The notes under the pieces: generated by a model
Seen by the model: only the letters and a program-made list of their open reading frames with translations
Told to the model about the DNA's origin: nothing
The model's database searches: none
Part shown: positions 1 to 9,299 of the stretch, piece by piece
How positions within the stretch are numbered: position 1 is the stretch's first letter
How the letters are laid out: every line of letters begins with the position of its first letter
Position numbers and translations under genes: made by a program
From: Protea cynaroides
Taxonomy: Eukaryota > Streptophyta > Magnoliopsida > Proteales > Proteaceae
Direction: 5' to 3'
Assembly: GCA_028583415.1 (NCBI GenBank)
Contig: CM053276.1
Location: forward strand, 59,439,510 to 59,503,509
DNA length: 64,000 bases

Positions 1-1466
1 AGCAAGTTCACACATAAACTAGCTGACCAAAAGAGGTCTGGCACGTGACCAGGGACATGCGGTCATACACGTGCTGCATGGTCCAGCCATACCCCTATGC
101 ATGAAGTTGAATTTAAAACTGACTAAAAGTGGACCCACAGTTTAAAAATCGATCTTCTCCCTCCATAACCGAATGAGATTAGGTTCCATTCATGGTAGTT
201 GACCTTGATTAAGCCAAGGATGGAAGGAAAGGGAGGGAAATCATCTCCTTTCCATCTTTGTTTCTCATGCTTACCAATTTGGAATCAAAAGAGATTTTAA
301 TCTCTATTCTCTCAATCTGATTGACAAACCAGAGAACCAAGGGAGAGAAAGAGACTCTGACGTGTCTCTGAAAGAAGAAAGAAAAAGAGAGGAAGAGAAA
401 GAAGAAGAGAAATGAGAAGAAGAAAGGAAAAAAAGAGAAACTCTTCTCTCATTATCGCCCAGCAAGGAGGAGATGCAAAGGAGAAGGAGAAGAAAAAGAA
501 AGAGGAAGATAAGAGAGAATACACTTACCTCTAGATTATCAATCTTGGCAGAGAGCTTAAAGAGGAATCATATTTTTTGTAAGCATTTTCCCCCATCTGG
601 AAACTTACATCGTACAGTAGAATAAACTAGAATGATTCAAGGCATGGTTGAGGAAGCATTGGATCACAACCACGACCTGTAAAGTTTAATGAATAAGAGT
701 TTTTCTATAATTAAATAATTAAGGATTATGAGATTTGTAGTAACCCATGGTTAAATCAAAAGAAGAGACAATGATCCATCACCCTAGCAGAGCCAAGGGC
801 GTGTGCACCATTGTTCTCAAATACGAATGATGAACGATAGTGCACATGGTTAACTGGTGGTTAGAATGAATCCATGGATGTTGAAAATCCATAGAATGAC
901 TATTAGGGATCCTGAGTTGACCATTGGAGACTCGGATCATGTGTAAATAGATGGATCCGAATGCCTTGAGGTTAGATCTGAAGCTCTTGAAGCCAGATCT
1001 GATATCACGGTTAAACGGACAAGTGAACAGTATCCATAATTTAGTATGAAAGTCAAGTTTAGAACCCAAACTCAGTATGTAGACTATAAAAAATATGAGA
1101 ATCATGTCGAAAGAATTCGGAGACCATAAGACCACGATCTGACATGTGATCGATGACGAGCAGTATGGCCTGGCTGTCGTGACGTGCGATCGCACACGTG
1201 CCGCATGCCATTCTGACACCAGACATCAATTAAACTTGGCCGGTGACTTTCTATAATTAATTAGAATTTATTGAGGCCTTTGAACCACGAAATAGTATGT
1301 TTTGGTGCCAAAATCCATCACGCATCATGTATACCTGAAATAAGTGTTAGTTTACATCTTGAATAAATTAATCATGGATTGTTGTTGCAAGTCAGGATGT
1401 TTCAACCGGTTACACCATAATATAACTTGCTATTTACTATTTCAATTGACAAGTAACCCTTCGACA
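1..1466. other. Unassigned non-coding region with purine-rich tract
   Basis: No convincing gene is seen here. Positions about 330-512 are a nearly pure A/G tract (GAGAAAGA-like), resembling the purine-rich transcript leaders just after the TATA boxes of the LTRs elsewhere in the window (for example after 18068 and 54300). This could therefore be part of an old LTR. The one long minus-strand reading frame (779-1219) has no recognisable domain and looks like chance. Confidence 0.4.
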
Positions 1467-1529
1467 TCAGATAAGGAACCTTGGGGATAGAAGCCAAATC
1501 TTATTCGACAAGGGTTGCGTCATGCTTCT

Positions 1530-2098
1530 GATATTCCCATCAATCAAATATGTTTTCTTCGAAAAAAAGGAATTCCTTTGATTATTATTCATATTCATTG
1601 TTGATAAACGCATTTTTTTTTTAATCATTTTTGTTTCTTCTTTGCCCCATATAGATATTGAATAAAACGAGCTATTTTTTTTTCCGCTGTACTTTTGAAA
1701 ATGGATGTTTAAATGTCCTTCAAAAGTAAGTAAATAGATCCGAAACATATAAAAACGCAGTTAATCCCCCCGCTGGAATAAGCGATTATTGCGAAAATCG
1801 GTGAATACAACCAACTATCATTAAGAATTGCATCTTTGGACCAAAAACAAGCAAGAGGTGGAATACCACAAAAAGAAAGTGTACCTAAAAAAAGAAATTT
1901 TTGTAATTGGCACATATTTTTTAAACCTCCCATAAAAACCATGTTCGACTTTTCTCCTGAGAATATCCAACAACAGTTTCCATTGAATGAATAATGGACC
2001 CAGACCCTAAAAACAATAATGCTTTAGAATAGGCATGAGTGATCAAATGAAATAAAGCAGCTCGATAAGACCCCATACCTAGAGCTAACATAGTATAA
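1530..2098 (-). pseudogene. ndhF: Plastid ndhF fragment (nuclear plastid-DNA insertion)
   Basis: The minus strand encodes a central piece of NADH dehydrogenase-like subunit 5 (NdhF), a membrane subunit of the thylakoid NDH complex. Recognisable stretches in order are LALGMGSYRAALFHLITHAY, then GTLSFCGIPPLACFWSKD and NDSWLYSPIFAIIA, then MFRIYLLTFEGHLN and the variable FYSISIWGKEE region. Two frameshifts break it, one near 1940 and one near 1750, and both ends are missing (normal length is about 740 residues). It is a dead organelle-to-nucleus copy. It could have arrived inside a mitochondrial insertion, because plant mitochondria carry plastid DNA. Identity as ndhF is firm; the route of transfer is inferred. 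Confidence 0.9.
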
Positions 2099-3364
2099 TC
2101 CGTACCTATCCACCCGATGTGATAGAGCGATACTCTGTTCGATTCCCCTTTGATCCGATGCCTACTACCTATCATAAAGGCAGCCAGCAGTCCATGGCTG
2201 GCTGACATATCACGGTTTCGCCATCGAGGGAGGGGATGGAAAGAAAGGGTCGTCCCTGCCGATCCCGAATAGCCCGATCTTTATTTCAACCGACCCCCCG
2301 CCTAAAGCCTAAGAAATTTATTATATATATATATTTTTTATTTATTATATTATATATTTCTTATTTATAATGGAAGATAGTCGGCCCACTTCTAGCCGCT
2401 CAAGCGATTATGCCTGTTCTAGCCCTACCATCCGCCCCTATCATAATAGAAAGGGGTACTTTCGAGCTGATTGTAACGGATCAAGCGACCGTTAGTCGGG
2501 CTGATCTGTGATTGGTCAAGGCGACCGAGACTCTAACGAGCCTCCATATTCCTTAAATGGGCAAGACTCGGTACGCATGCGAAAGTATAATTGTTTTACT
2601 GAACAACTACATAGATCTTGTGGATTTGGATGATATGGAGATCATTACTCCACCACATAAGCCATCCCATGAGTATACATGACCCCACTACCTGTATAAT
2701 CGTACATCCCTGCTCAGGGAGTAGGTCAAAGCTTTATATAAGATAAGTCAAAAGCTGGAATCCGAGAGGACCCCCTAAGAGCGTCTTGTAAACAAATTAT
2801 TCGATCTGGAGGGGCCGCCAAAAAGAGTTTGACTCGGCAGGAAGAGACAGAAAAGAAATCGAATTTTTGGGTAGAGTGGAGCAAGATATCGAAAAGTATC
2901 GCCCGACTCTATCCATATAAAACAAATACTCCGCAGGTTCTAAATTACTAACGTAACAGATTTTTTGATAACGTAGGATCAGCTTGCGAATTTGTGGCAC
3001 CGTAGTAGAATCATTACCAACGGCACCGTGCGCCTAAGCGCGAAAAGACAGTGCAAGCTCGTTGAAGCTTCTATCGTAGAACTAATTCGAGAGGGCTTGG
3101 TGGTCTTAAGAATGGTTCGGGTGGGGGTTCTCTTAAGAATAAAGAAGACAATAGAATCTAATTCATGTTCATGCTACGGAAGAGCGGATCCAATACCAAG
3201 ACGCTTGATTCAGCCTACCGATCTTAGCAACAGCCATGCATGCAGGCTTCTACTATATCGGCTTTCTGATTGTGAATCTCTATCGGCTCTCTCGTCGAAC
3301 AAATTGGTTCTTCGAAAACAACCATAACGGAAGATGCCTCTGGAACTTGTTTTTTCTATTTTTA
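2099..3364. other. Organelle-like DNA between ndhF and rpl22 fragments
   Basis: This sequence joins two plastid-derived fragments that are not neighbours in a normal plastid genome. It has no transposon signature and is more GC-balanced than the surrounding repeats, apart from an AT-rich patch at 2318-2370. An open minus-strand frame at 2797-3000 and plus-strand frames at 2992-3327 show no domain I can name. The mix of short plastid pieces with unassigned sequence fits mitochondrial DNA carrying plastid inserts, but this is inference. Confidence 0.4.
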
Positions 3365-3466
3365 GCCGAGGTCAACGAGGGTACTACCATGAAAAGGTTA
3401 AAACCTAGAGCTCGAGGACGTAGTTATCCGATAAAAACCTACCCCCATATAACTATTATATTGAAA
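3365..3466 (+). pseudogene. rpl22: Plastid rpl22 C-terminal fragment
   Basis: About 34 codons match the C-terminal region of plastid ribosomal protein uL22, with the block AEVNEGTTMKRLKPRARGRS followed by PIK and HITIILK. This is the conserved loop and last strand of L22, which lines the peptide exit tunnel of the large subunit. The upstream part of the reading frame (3236-3364) does not resemble rpl22, and the frame runs on past the conserved block, so the fragment is truncated on both sides. It lies on the strand opposite ndhF, which indicates rearrangement before or during insertion. Confidence 0.8.
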
Positions 3467-3880
3467 GCTCGGCGCCGGACTATGCTCGTCCTCTTTATTT
3501 CTTTTTGAACTCGATCGAACGTCGGGTTATAAATCTAGCCAACCATCAAATGGAGCAGTCTACGGATTGTCCATAGCATAATATTATACGGAGATTATCG
3601 GCATATCTGCTCTTAGGTGACGCTCTTGCTGGTATTGTTGGAATAAACGCTGCTATTGAATACGGTATTAGAGAAGGAGCAAAGGGGAGATAGCGCTAGC
3701 AACTTCCCCGGGAGGGGAAGGGCGATCATTCCGGGAAAAAGGTTTGGAACCCCGAGCTACGCGAAGGGAAGGAAGTCGTGGGCGGAGCCGGAGGTCACTT
3801 TTCCAGATCCATCCCGAAGGTTTCATTCCCTCTCTCGCCCATCATCGTACCCAGCCCTATCTATTCATTAGAACCCCTAA
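3467..3880. other. Probable organelle-derived remainder
   Basis: This continues the organelle-like block without a recognisable gene. The GC-rich stretch 3700-3830 resembles plant mitochondrial intergenic DNA in texture, but no gene anchors that impression. The transition to AT-rich repeat DNA lies near 3880-3930. Confidence 0.3.
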
Positions 3881-5600
3881 CTTCGTGGTAAGAAGTCCTT
3901 CTTAGTATTAAAGCTTTTAGAAAAAAAAATCCTTGCTAGCAAGTGTACCATCTTATAGAGGATTGATGTTTATAACACTTGACTCCTATGGACAACAGGT
4001 TTTTTACAAGTGTAGACATACCCGAGAGTTATGAAGAGTAACGAATGAATTTAGTATGAACCCTTAGATGCTATAGCATGATAAGAAAACAGTAAATGGA
4101 AACCATAGAACATTAGATAAGCTACTAAACTATGAGCGCCAGAATAATGAACTTAAAGAGAAGTCTAACTACTCCTATTGAATAATGCATTAACAAATAT
4201 TATTGTTTATGATTTTGAATCCTTAGTTACGAGAACTCTGGTAGATAGTTACTCAAACGGCTTATCGAGGATTACTCTCTAATTGATAGTAAAGAACTAA
4301 ACCTTTGTTTGGTAGAAAAGTTCTATTGAATTATGTTGAGTGATGTTATGCGATTGATAACTTGCTTTTGTGTGAGATAACATGTCATCCAATAAATTGT
4401 ATTGTTTGTTTATGTATATGCATTCTCTTCTGTGGGATCAGTGAAACTCGTAGTGGTTTGGAAGCGGGGTGGAATGGGATGCCTCGTGACCTCTCCATGA
4501 AAGGTAGAGCTGGTCTTGATGATTCATGATGTCTGGTTAAGTCAGTAAGGAAGAAGGTGGGTGGAATAGGATGCTTACACCACTTCTTACCGATACTACT
4601 TTGTATTGACCATATATAACCTAGCCAAGTCACGATGTCCTAAGTGGGGACTAGAAGGGGTTAAAAGCTTGGCAAAGTTACGATCCAATAATATGGCTAA
4701 TTAGGTGGACATGGTTAGTCGAACATGACTATCTAGATAGTTGTACCCCTATCCATTAGGGGGCTATGTAATGTCATGGATGCAATAAAATGGTGGTATG
4801 AACATAGCTGCGATGCTCCCCATAACTGACGTAGTGTGGATGGGTAGGCAAATTTACTAGTGGGATTATCGTCTCCTTAAGTACCACGAGGTAGACTTGG
4901 GATGAGTTGTGGACAGGCGATCGGTGTAATACAGACCTGTACCTCAACGACGTACCCATACTTGGAGGTGATACTGTACATCGGGTGAGGTGGTATCATC
5001 TGATAGGGGATGACCTATGCAGACTGGAGACTCTGTGTGTAGGTTATCCTAAGCTGGCACTTACAACTATATACCTGACCGTAGTTGATAGTTGCATGCA
5101 TATTGTTTGTTGTACGTTTAGTTTTCCTACTAAGCTCGTTGGTTGAGCTTACCGTGTGTACATAAACTCTTTTAGATATTGCAGGTACTTCTTATGACTC
5201 TTTTGGTCGTTGTCTGTCTAGTGTAAAAGATGAAGACTCTGAATCTAAGGAGGAGCTATCTGATTCTTGAAGTGTTTCGTAGTGCTAAGCATGGGCTTAG
5301 GCTGTGCCCATGTTTCTTCTATTTAGTTCAGACATTTTATTTATTTTGGGTTTATGCTGAGAATAAACTGTAAACAATATTTATTGGTTGGGAACAATAT
5401 AATTTGGATTATTTGGTTTTGGAACATTTGAACAATGAACTTTATTTAGGGAAAACTCTAGACTTAAAATATAATAAGTTATTTAGTAATTTGTCAGCAT
5501 TAATTAAATGATTTTAATTTGTAAAACTTCTGTTAATTTACTTTCTTTCAGTTTGGATAATTCATCATTTTAATAATAAGTTAGTAAATTTTACTCTAAT
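3881..5600 (+). repeat. Degenerate LTR-like region (host element E5?)
   Basis: No gene is present. The segment 5167-5270 carries a block seen near the 3' end of the chromoviral LTRs: TTTTAG, then GATATTGCAGGTACT. It continues as a short acidic frame ending in DSESKEELSDS and a stop at 5268. That placement suggests the U5 part of an old LTR on the plus strand, followed downstream by a gag-like fragment. Ends and target duplications were not found, so the element is only tentatively defined. Confidence 0.4.
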
Positions 5601-5639
5601 AATTATTACATCTAGATTGACTTATGGAGTACCATGATG

Positions 5640-5924
5640 TATGATCCTGAAAAGGGATTTTTTATGCCCAGATAGGATGGAGAGATCCCGTTGCATTTCA
5701 TAGTACATATATGTCGAGAACAGGGTGTGACAGGACATAAATGAAATAGACGATAGTGAGGACGAGGATGTACCAGTAAAGGTTCTGCATGGGCTTCTAC
5801 TACATTGGAAGATGTCATGACATAGATTCGAGGTATCAGGGCCAATCAAAGAGAGCAGGCTCACACAGTAGAGAACCAGATCCTACAGATGTCACTTGCT
5901 CAGTCTAACTTCTTTGTCACACCC
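5640..5924 (+). pseudogene. Gag-like N-terminal fragment of host element E5
   Basis: The plus strand reads through acidic and coiled-coil-like sequence such as ALEDVM and IRANQREQAHTVENQILQM, with scattered stops (one at the ATAG near 5824). This texture is typical of the first part of plant Ty3/gypsy Gag. The frame is cut at 5924 by the terminal repeat of E4. It appears to resume at 51309 on the far side of E4 in a compatible frame (STRLDSIQVALMRAGLL), which supports E5 being the oldest host in the nest. Family assignment is uncertain. Confidence 0.45.
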
Positions 5925-6289
5925 TAAAAATATCGGTTTAAAAATTTTTCTTTTGGGATACTACTAGATCAACCTCTTAATTTGGGTATGATCCCACCAA
6001 GACCTCATAAGCGGTGCATACACATACTAACTTCCACCTATACAATGCCACAATTATAATCCAGAGTAATAAATAGCAGAGGGTATTAAATAACTATGAG
6101 CACACTAATGATAATTAATACTAGCATTACCATTGTTCACTTCCTGAAACGAGGTTCATCATTTAACTCCATACCCAAACTTTAAGTAACTTTGCCCTAT
6201 AAATCATGGCTATCAAAACATAGTAAATAATCCAAGAGTACTTCAAAGAGGAAACGGTTAAGTGTCCAAAAACCCTTTTCCAAGGATAA

Positions 6290-6493
6290 CTATCTATTAA
6301 AGACGCATGCATCACACTCGCAGTCTGCGTCGTATGGTTCATCCTCATATTGTACTCCTTTTAGCTGGGCCAAGTGAGCATTTGCTAGCACGTTCAACCA
6401 GTCAGCAACAGTAGTACTTGCAATATCATCTAAAAGAATGGCATATGCAAAGGTCAGCTTCCAACATGAGCTCAATGAGAAACAGACAAGCAA
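6290..6493 (-). CDS. LTR-borne small ORF ending CECDACVF (E4 3' LTR)
   Basis: This is a short frame in the U5 side of the E4 LTR. The conserved part reads LLDDIASTTVADWLNV, a spacer with LAQL and GVQY, then YDADCECDACVFNR. The second E4 LTR (49350-49190, minus) keeps the same frame with conservative changes and ends DCECDACIFN. E2, E3 and the solo LTR carry a recognisably related frame (VDDAG, VEDY, then CECNxCVFD). Frame conservation between divergent LTR families hints at coding, but a splice-signal or structural role is equally possible. No known domain is recognised. Expression is unproven. Confidence 0.4.
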   Translation of the reverse strand: MLVCFSLSSCWKLTFAYAILLDDIASTTVADWLNVLANAHLAQLKGVQYEDEPYDADCECDACVFNR

Positions 6494-6658
6494 GCAATCA
6501 AATATGCATGATCAGTATTATTACACACAACAATGCAATAGTTAGGTCCCATATATGCCATGTGCTATGGTAAGGTCTTGCCATATCTCCCAGAGGCTGA
6601 CTAAAACCTCCATGCATAGAGGTTGACTAAAACCTCCATTCATAGGAGTGCTGGGTAC

Positions 6659-6663
6659 TCACT
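6659..6663. repeat. E2 target-site duplication, left copy TCACT
   Basis: The five bases before E2 (TCACT) are repeated at 31897-31901 directly after it. On both sides the E4 LTR sequence continues as in the uninterrupted E4 LTR around 49538, proving insertion of E2 into E4. Confidence 0.95.
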
Positions 6664-6941
6664 TGTAAGACTCGTATCAAACTAACCGGTCTTACCACCT
6701 TGTACCAGGTCTACCTATCATGGTCGAGCCAAGTGGACCAAGTGCGTGAAGAAACTACAAGACCATGTATGAAATTTATATCAAAAACAGTCAAATATGA
6801 GTGTGTGGTTTCATGTCTAAACAAGTATGACCGACCCCACCTCAAAAGAGTCTGACCCATGACTTTTGGTCGTGGGGTCGCATGTTTTAAAAAACATAGG
6901 GTCGACGGATTCTGTGACCCTACATCCGACCCTACGGAAAC
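6664..6941 (+). repeat. E2 5' LTR, first part (split by E1)
   Basis: This starts TGTAAGACTCG and matches the start of the E2 3' LTR at 29510 (TGTAAGACCTG) through the GGGTCG-rich segment to ACCCTACGGAAAC. E1 interrupts at 6942, and the match resumes at 17973 with AGTCAAAAACC, as in the uninterrupted copy around 29786. Confidence 0.93.
6937..6941. repeat. E1 target-site duplication, left copy GAAAC
   Basis: GAAAC at 6937-6941 is repeated at 17968-17972, immediately outside the E1 ends. The uninterrupted E2 3' LTR has a single GAAAC at the same place (about 29783), so this is a clean 5-bp duplication. Confidence 0.97.
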
Positions 6942-9252
6942 TGTCACACCCCAATTTTGGTCTAACCAGAATGGTGTGATGAACTGCTAAATAATCAAGG
7001 ATTCAATCAGGATCTCAAATAGGCTATCCCCGCATTATCCAACTTACACACATCCGTAATCATAATCAGAGTAATACACAATAGCGGAAATCTTATAATA
7101 AGATGAACTGAGAAACTAAATGATATTAATAATTTAATAGCAAATTATTATGTATTCAACTGAGACATAAATATTAAATATCAAATACATGTCTGAATAA
7201 ATACAATAAAGAAACCTATAAAATGTCTAATCAAATACACACGAGTTGCACTCGCAAGAGGAGTCGGGGTATCCACTTCGCCTTCAGCTTCCATCGCCAC
7301 TACCGTCCCGCACGCGAAGCATTTACAAAATCTTCAACCGTATAACCTGCATCATCAACTAAAAATATTCGACGCCGAGGGGTGAGCACACAACACGGCT
7401 CGAGTAGCCAAAACAATGCAACAATACATATGCATGCAAAAATCAATTTATATCTTTGGTCCGGTTTTAAAGTTTGTAGTATGCAATAGAAAGGTTTAGG
7501 TAGCCAAAGGTCGCGCTTATTGACTCCGCCTTTATACACGAGTGTGGACGCTACCCAAAGATCACGTTTATCGCCAACTCACATGCACCCAATCATGAAC
7601 AATAGATATAACAAAGGTTAACGGTTATTGCTATATATTGCCATACCAACACGTAAGCCCCCATTGGCGAGGGCTGCAAACCGGGCTCGCAAACTAACCA
7701 ATCCTAATGCCAAAAAGTGTATCCAAGGCCTCACCCCAACAATCCCTCCGAATGCCCATAGAGATAGAGCTAAGGCCCCCGGTAGAGTCGAGACTACAAG
7801 GACCGAGACCACCTCCCCCCGATACTCTACGACATAATAGTTCCCGCTAAAGTAATGGCGATACGACGATGCTAATGCACAAGACTTGAGTTAGAGATAG
7901 AGCTAAAGTGCCGAGACCCGCCAAAGGTTAACGCTTATTGACGTCCTTCATCACACCTCCCCGATACTCGCCGCATCAAGCACATCAACCACACACATAC
8001 AAGCACATGCCTATTCCTATCATCATCATCATCATGTTATAAACAATAAAGTAAATATGCATGAACAAGTAATAGAAATATTGATGGCATGTCAGATGCA
8101 CATTACAAACATATTCGCATAGAATCAAGCATAGCATAGGACTCAAGAAAATAGAAAACAATTTATTATTAACCAATTTAGTTTGGAGTTAAGGTTCCTC
8201 ACCTTAGCTTGCTAATAGATACTTTTCCAAGCTTTAGAATCACCTTTACAGTGTTATTATATTGCTAGAAAGACCTAACAAAGTCGATAGAATTTAATTA
8301 GAATTTATTCAAATTAAAAACCATGCCAGTTAACTCGAGGGTCTGAGGTAGGGTCGATGCTAGGGTCGATGGGTCTATCGACCCTTCCCTCTTTCCTGAA
8401 CTTTCCGAATGCCGAGGGTCGATGGTCGGAATACCTAGGGTCGGACGGTCTATCGACCCCGGGTGCGACCCCTTGGTCACTTTTGGTCCACCCCTCTTTT
8501 AATCCATTCTTCGTGTTTGGGATCCTATGGCTTGCTCCTACATTCCATTCTACATTCATTCCATGGTCCGAAACCATGTATAACCCACCTAGATAGCTTT
8601 CATGCATTCTTCATGGTTTTCCATGGAAACCCTAACCATAGATTGGTGGTTTGGGTTTCTTCCGAGATCACCCTCTCAACAATTACTAACCTAAGGTCCG
8701 GAGAAATTCATGGAATTAGTATCCATACCCGAGAAGATTACTCCTTCCTCCTGAAATTCTTCTCCTTTTGCTAAGTTCTCTTGCTTGCCTCTCTTCTTCC
8801 TCTTTTCCTTCTCCTCTCTTTCTCTCAATTCAATTAGGGTTGTGAAAGGAGTGAAAGTGGCTTAGGACGTCCCTTAAATAGACTAGGAACATCCTAAATA
8901 AGTCCCCTCCGAGATTTGGAAAAGAATCCCAATCGAAAAATATAGAAATTTCCTAATTTCTATATTCTGCGGTAGAATCCGAGGGTCGATGGGAGGGTCG
9001 ATGATCCCGTCGACCCTAGGGTCTTAAGCTCCCCGACCCCTCCCTTCAAAACCGAGGGTCCGACTTTCTCTTTTGGGAGGTCCGACCCCCGCTTAGCTGG
9101 GTATGCGACCCTTCCCCTATTTTAAGTGTTTTTGGTCGATTTGATACCCGGGATCTCGATCTCCTTCACGCCCTTGGTCCATTTGACTCGACCATGATGG
9201 GTAAACCCGGCTCAAGGTGGTAAGACCGGGTTAGATTGACACGGGTCTCACA
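6942..9252 (-). repeat. E1 3' LTR (left copy)
   Basis: It is bounded by TGTCACACCCC and GGTCTCACA on the plus strand and is 2311 bp long. It holds GGGTCGA-type box clusters at about 8338-8470 and 8985-9120, an (ATC)n run at 8020-8034, and a TATA-like TTAAATA at 8873-8880 (read on minus as TATTTAA) followed by the pyrimidine/purine-asymmetric leader. It matches 15674-17967 along its whole length with small indels. Confidence 0.95.
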
Positions 9253-9270
9253 ACTCCCCCCAACTTATAA
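9253..9270 (-). other. E1 polypurine tract
   Basis: On the minus strand the sequence directly before the 3' LTR reads TTGGGGGGAGTTG. It primes plus-strand DNA synthesis in LTR retroelements. The equivalent in E2 is GAGGGGGGAGT and in E3 TTTGGGGGAGT. Confidence 0.8.
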
Positions 9271-9299
9271 AAAATTTCGCCCTCGAAATTGTACGTACC

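Larger units (their letters stand above)
5925..6663 (-). repeat. E4 3' LTR, first part (split by E2)
   Basis: This aligns with 48814-49540 of the other E4 LTR. Both start TGTCACACCC, both carry AAGCGGTGCA about 85 bp in, and both reach GTGCTGGGTACTCACT before E2 interrupts at 6664. On the minus strand 6493-6290 holds the LTR-encoded reading frame that includes LLDDIASTTVADWLNV and ends CECDACVFNR. Confidence 0.9.

Noticed and set aside
779..1219. 146-codon minus-strand frame near the left end
   Set aside because: No domain, no coding texture, and not supported by any neighbour. Likely chance in repeat DNA.
1467..2208. Mitochondrial nad5 as identity of the NADH dehydrogenase fragment
   Set aside because: The blocks LALGMGSYR, ILNDSWLYSPIFAIIA and FYSISIWGKEE are specific to plastid NdhF and not plant mitochondrial Nad5.
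8298..8774. Overlapping frames of 60-103 codons on both strands of the E1 LTR
   Set aside because: They arise from the GGGTCGA repeats, which leave several frames open by composition.
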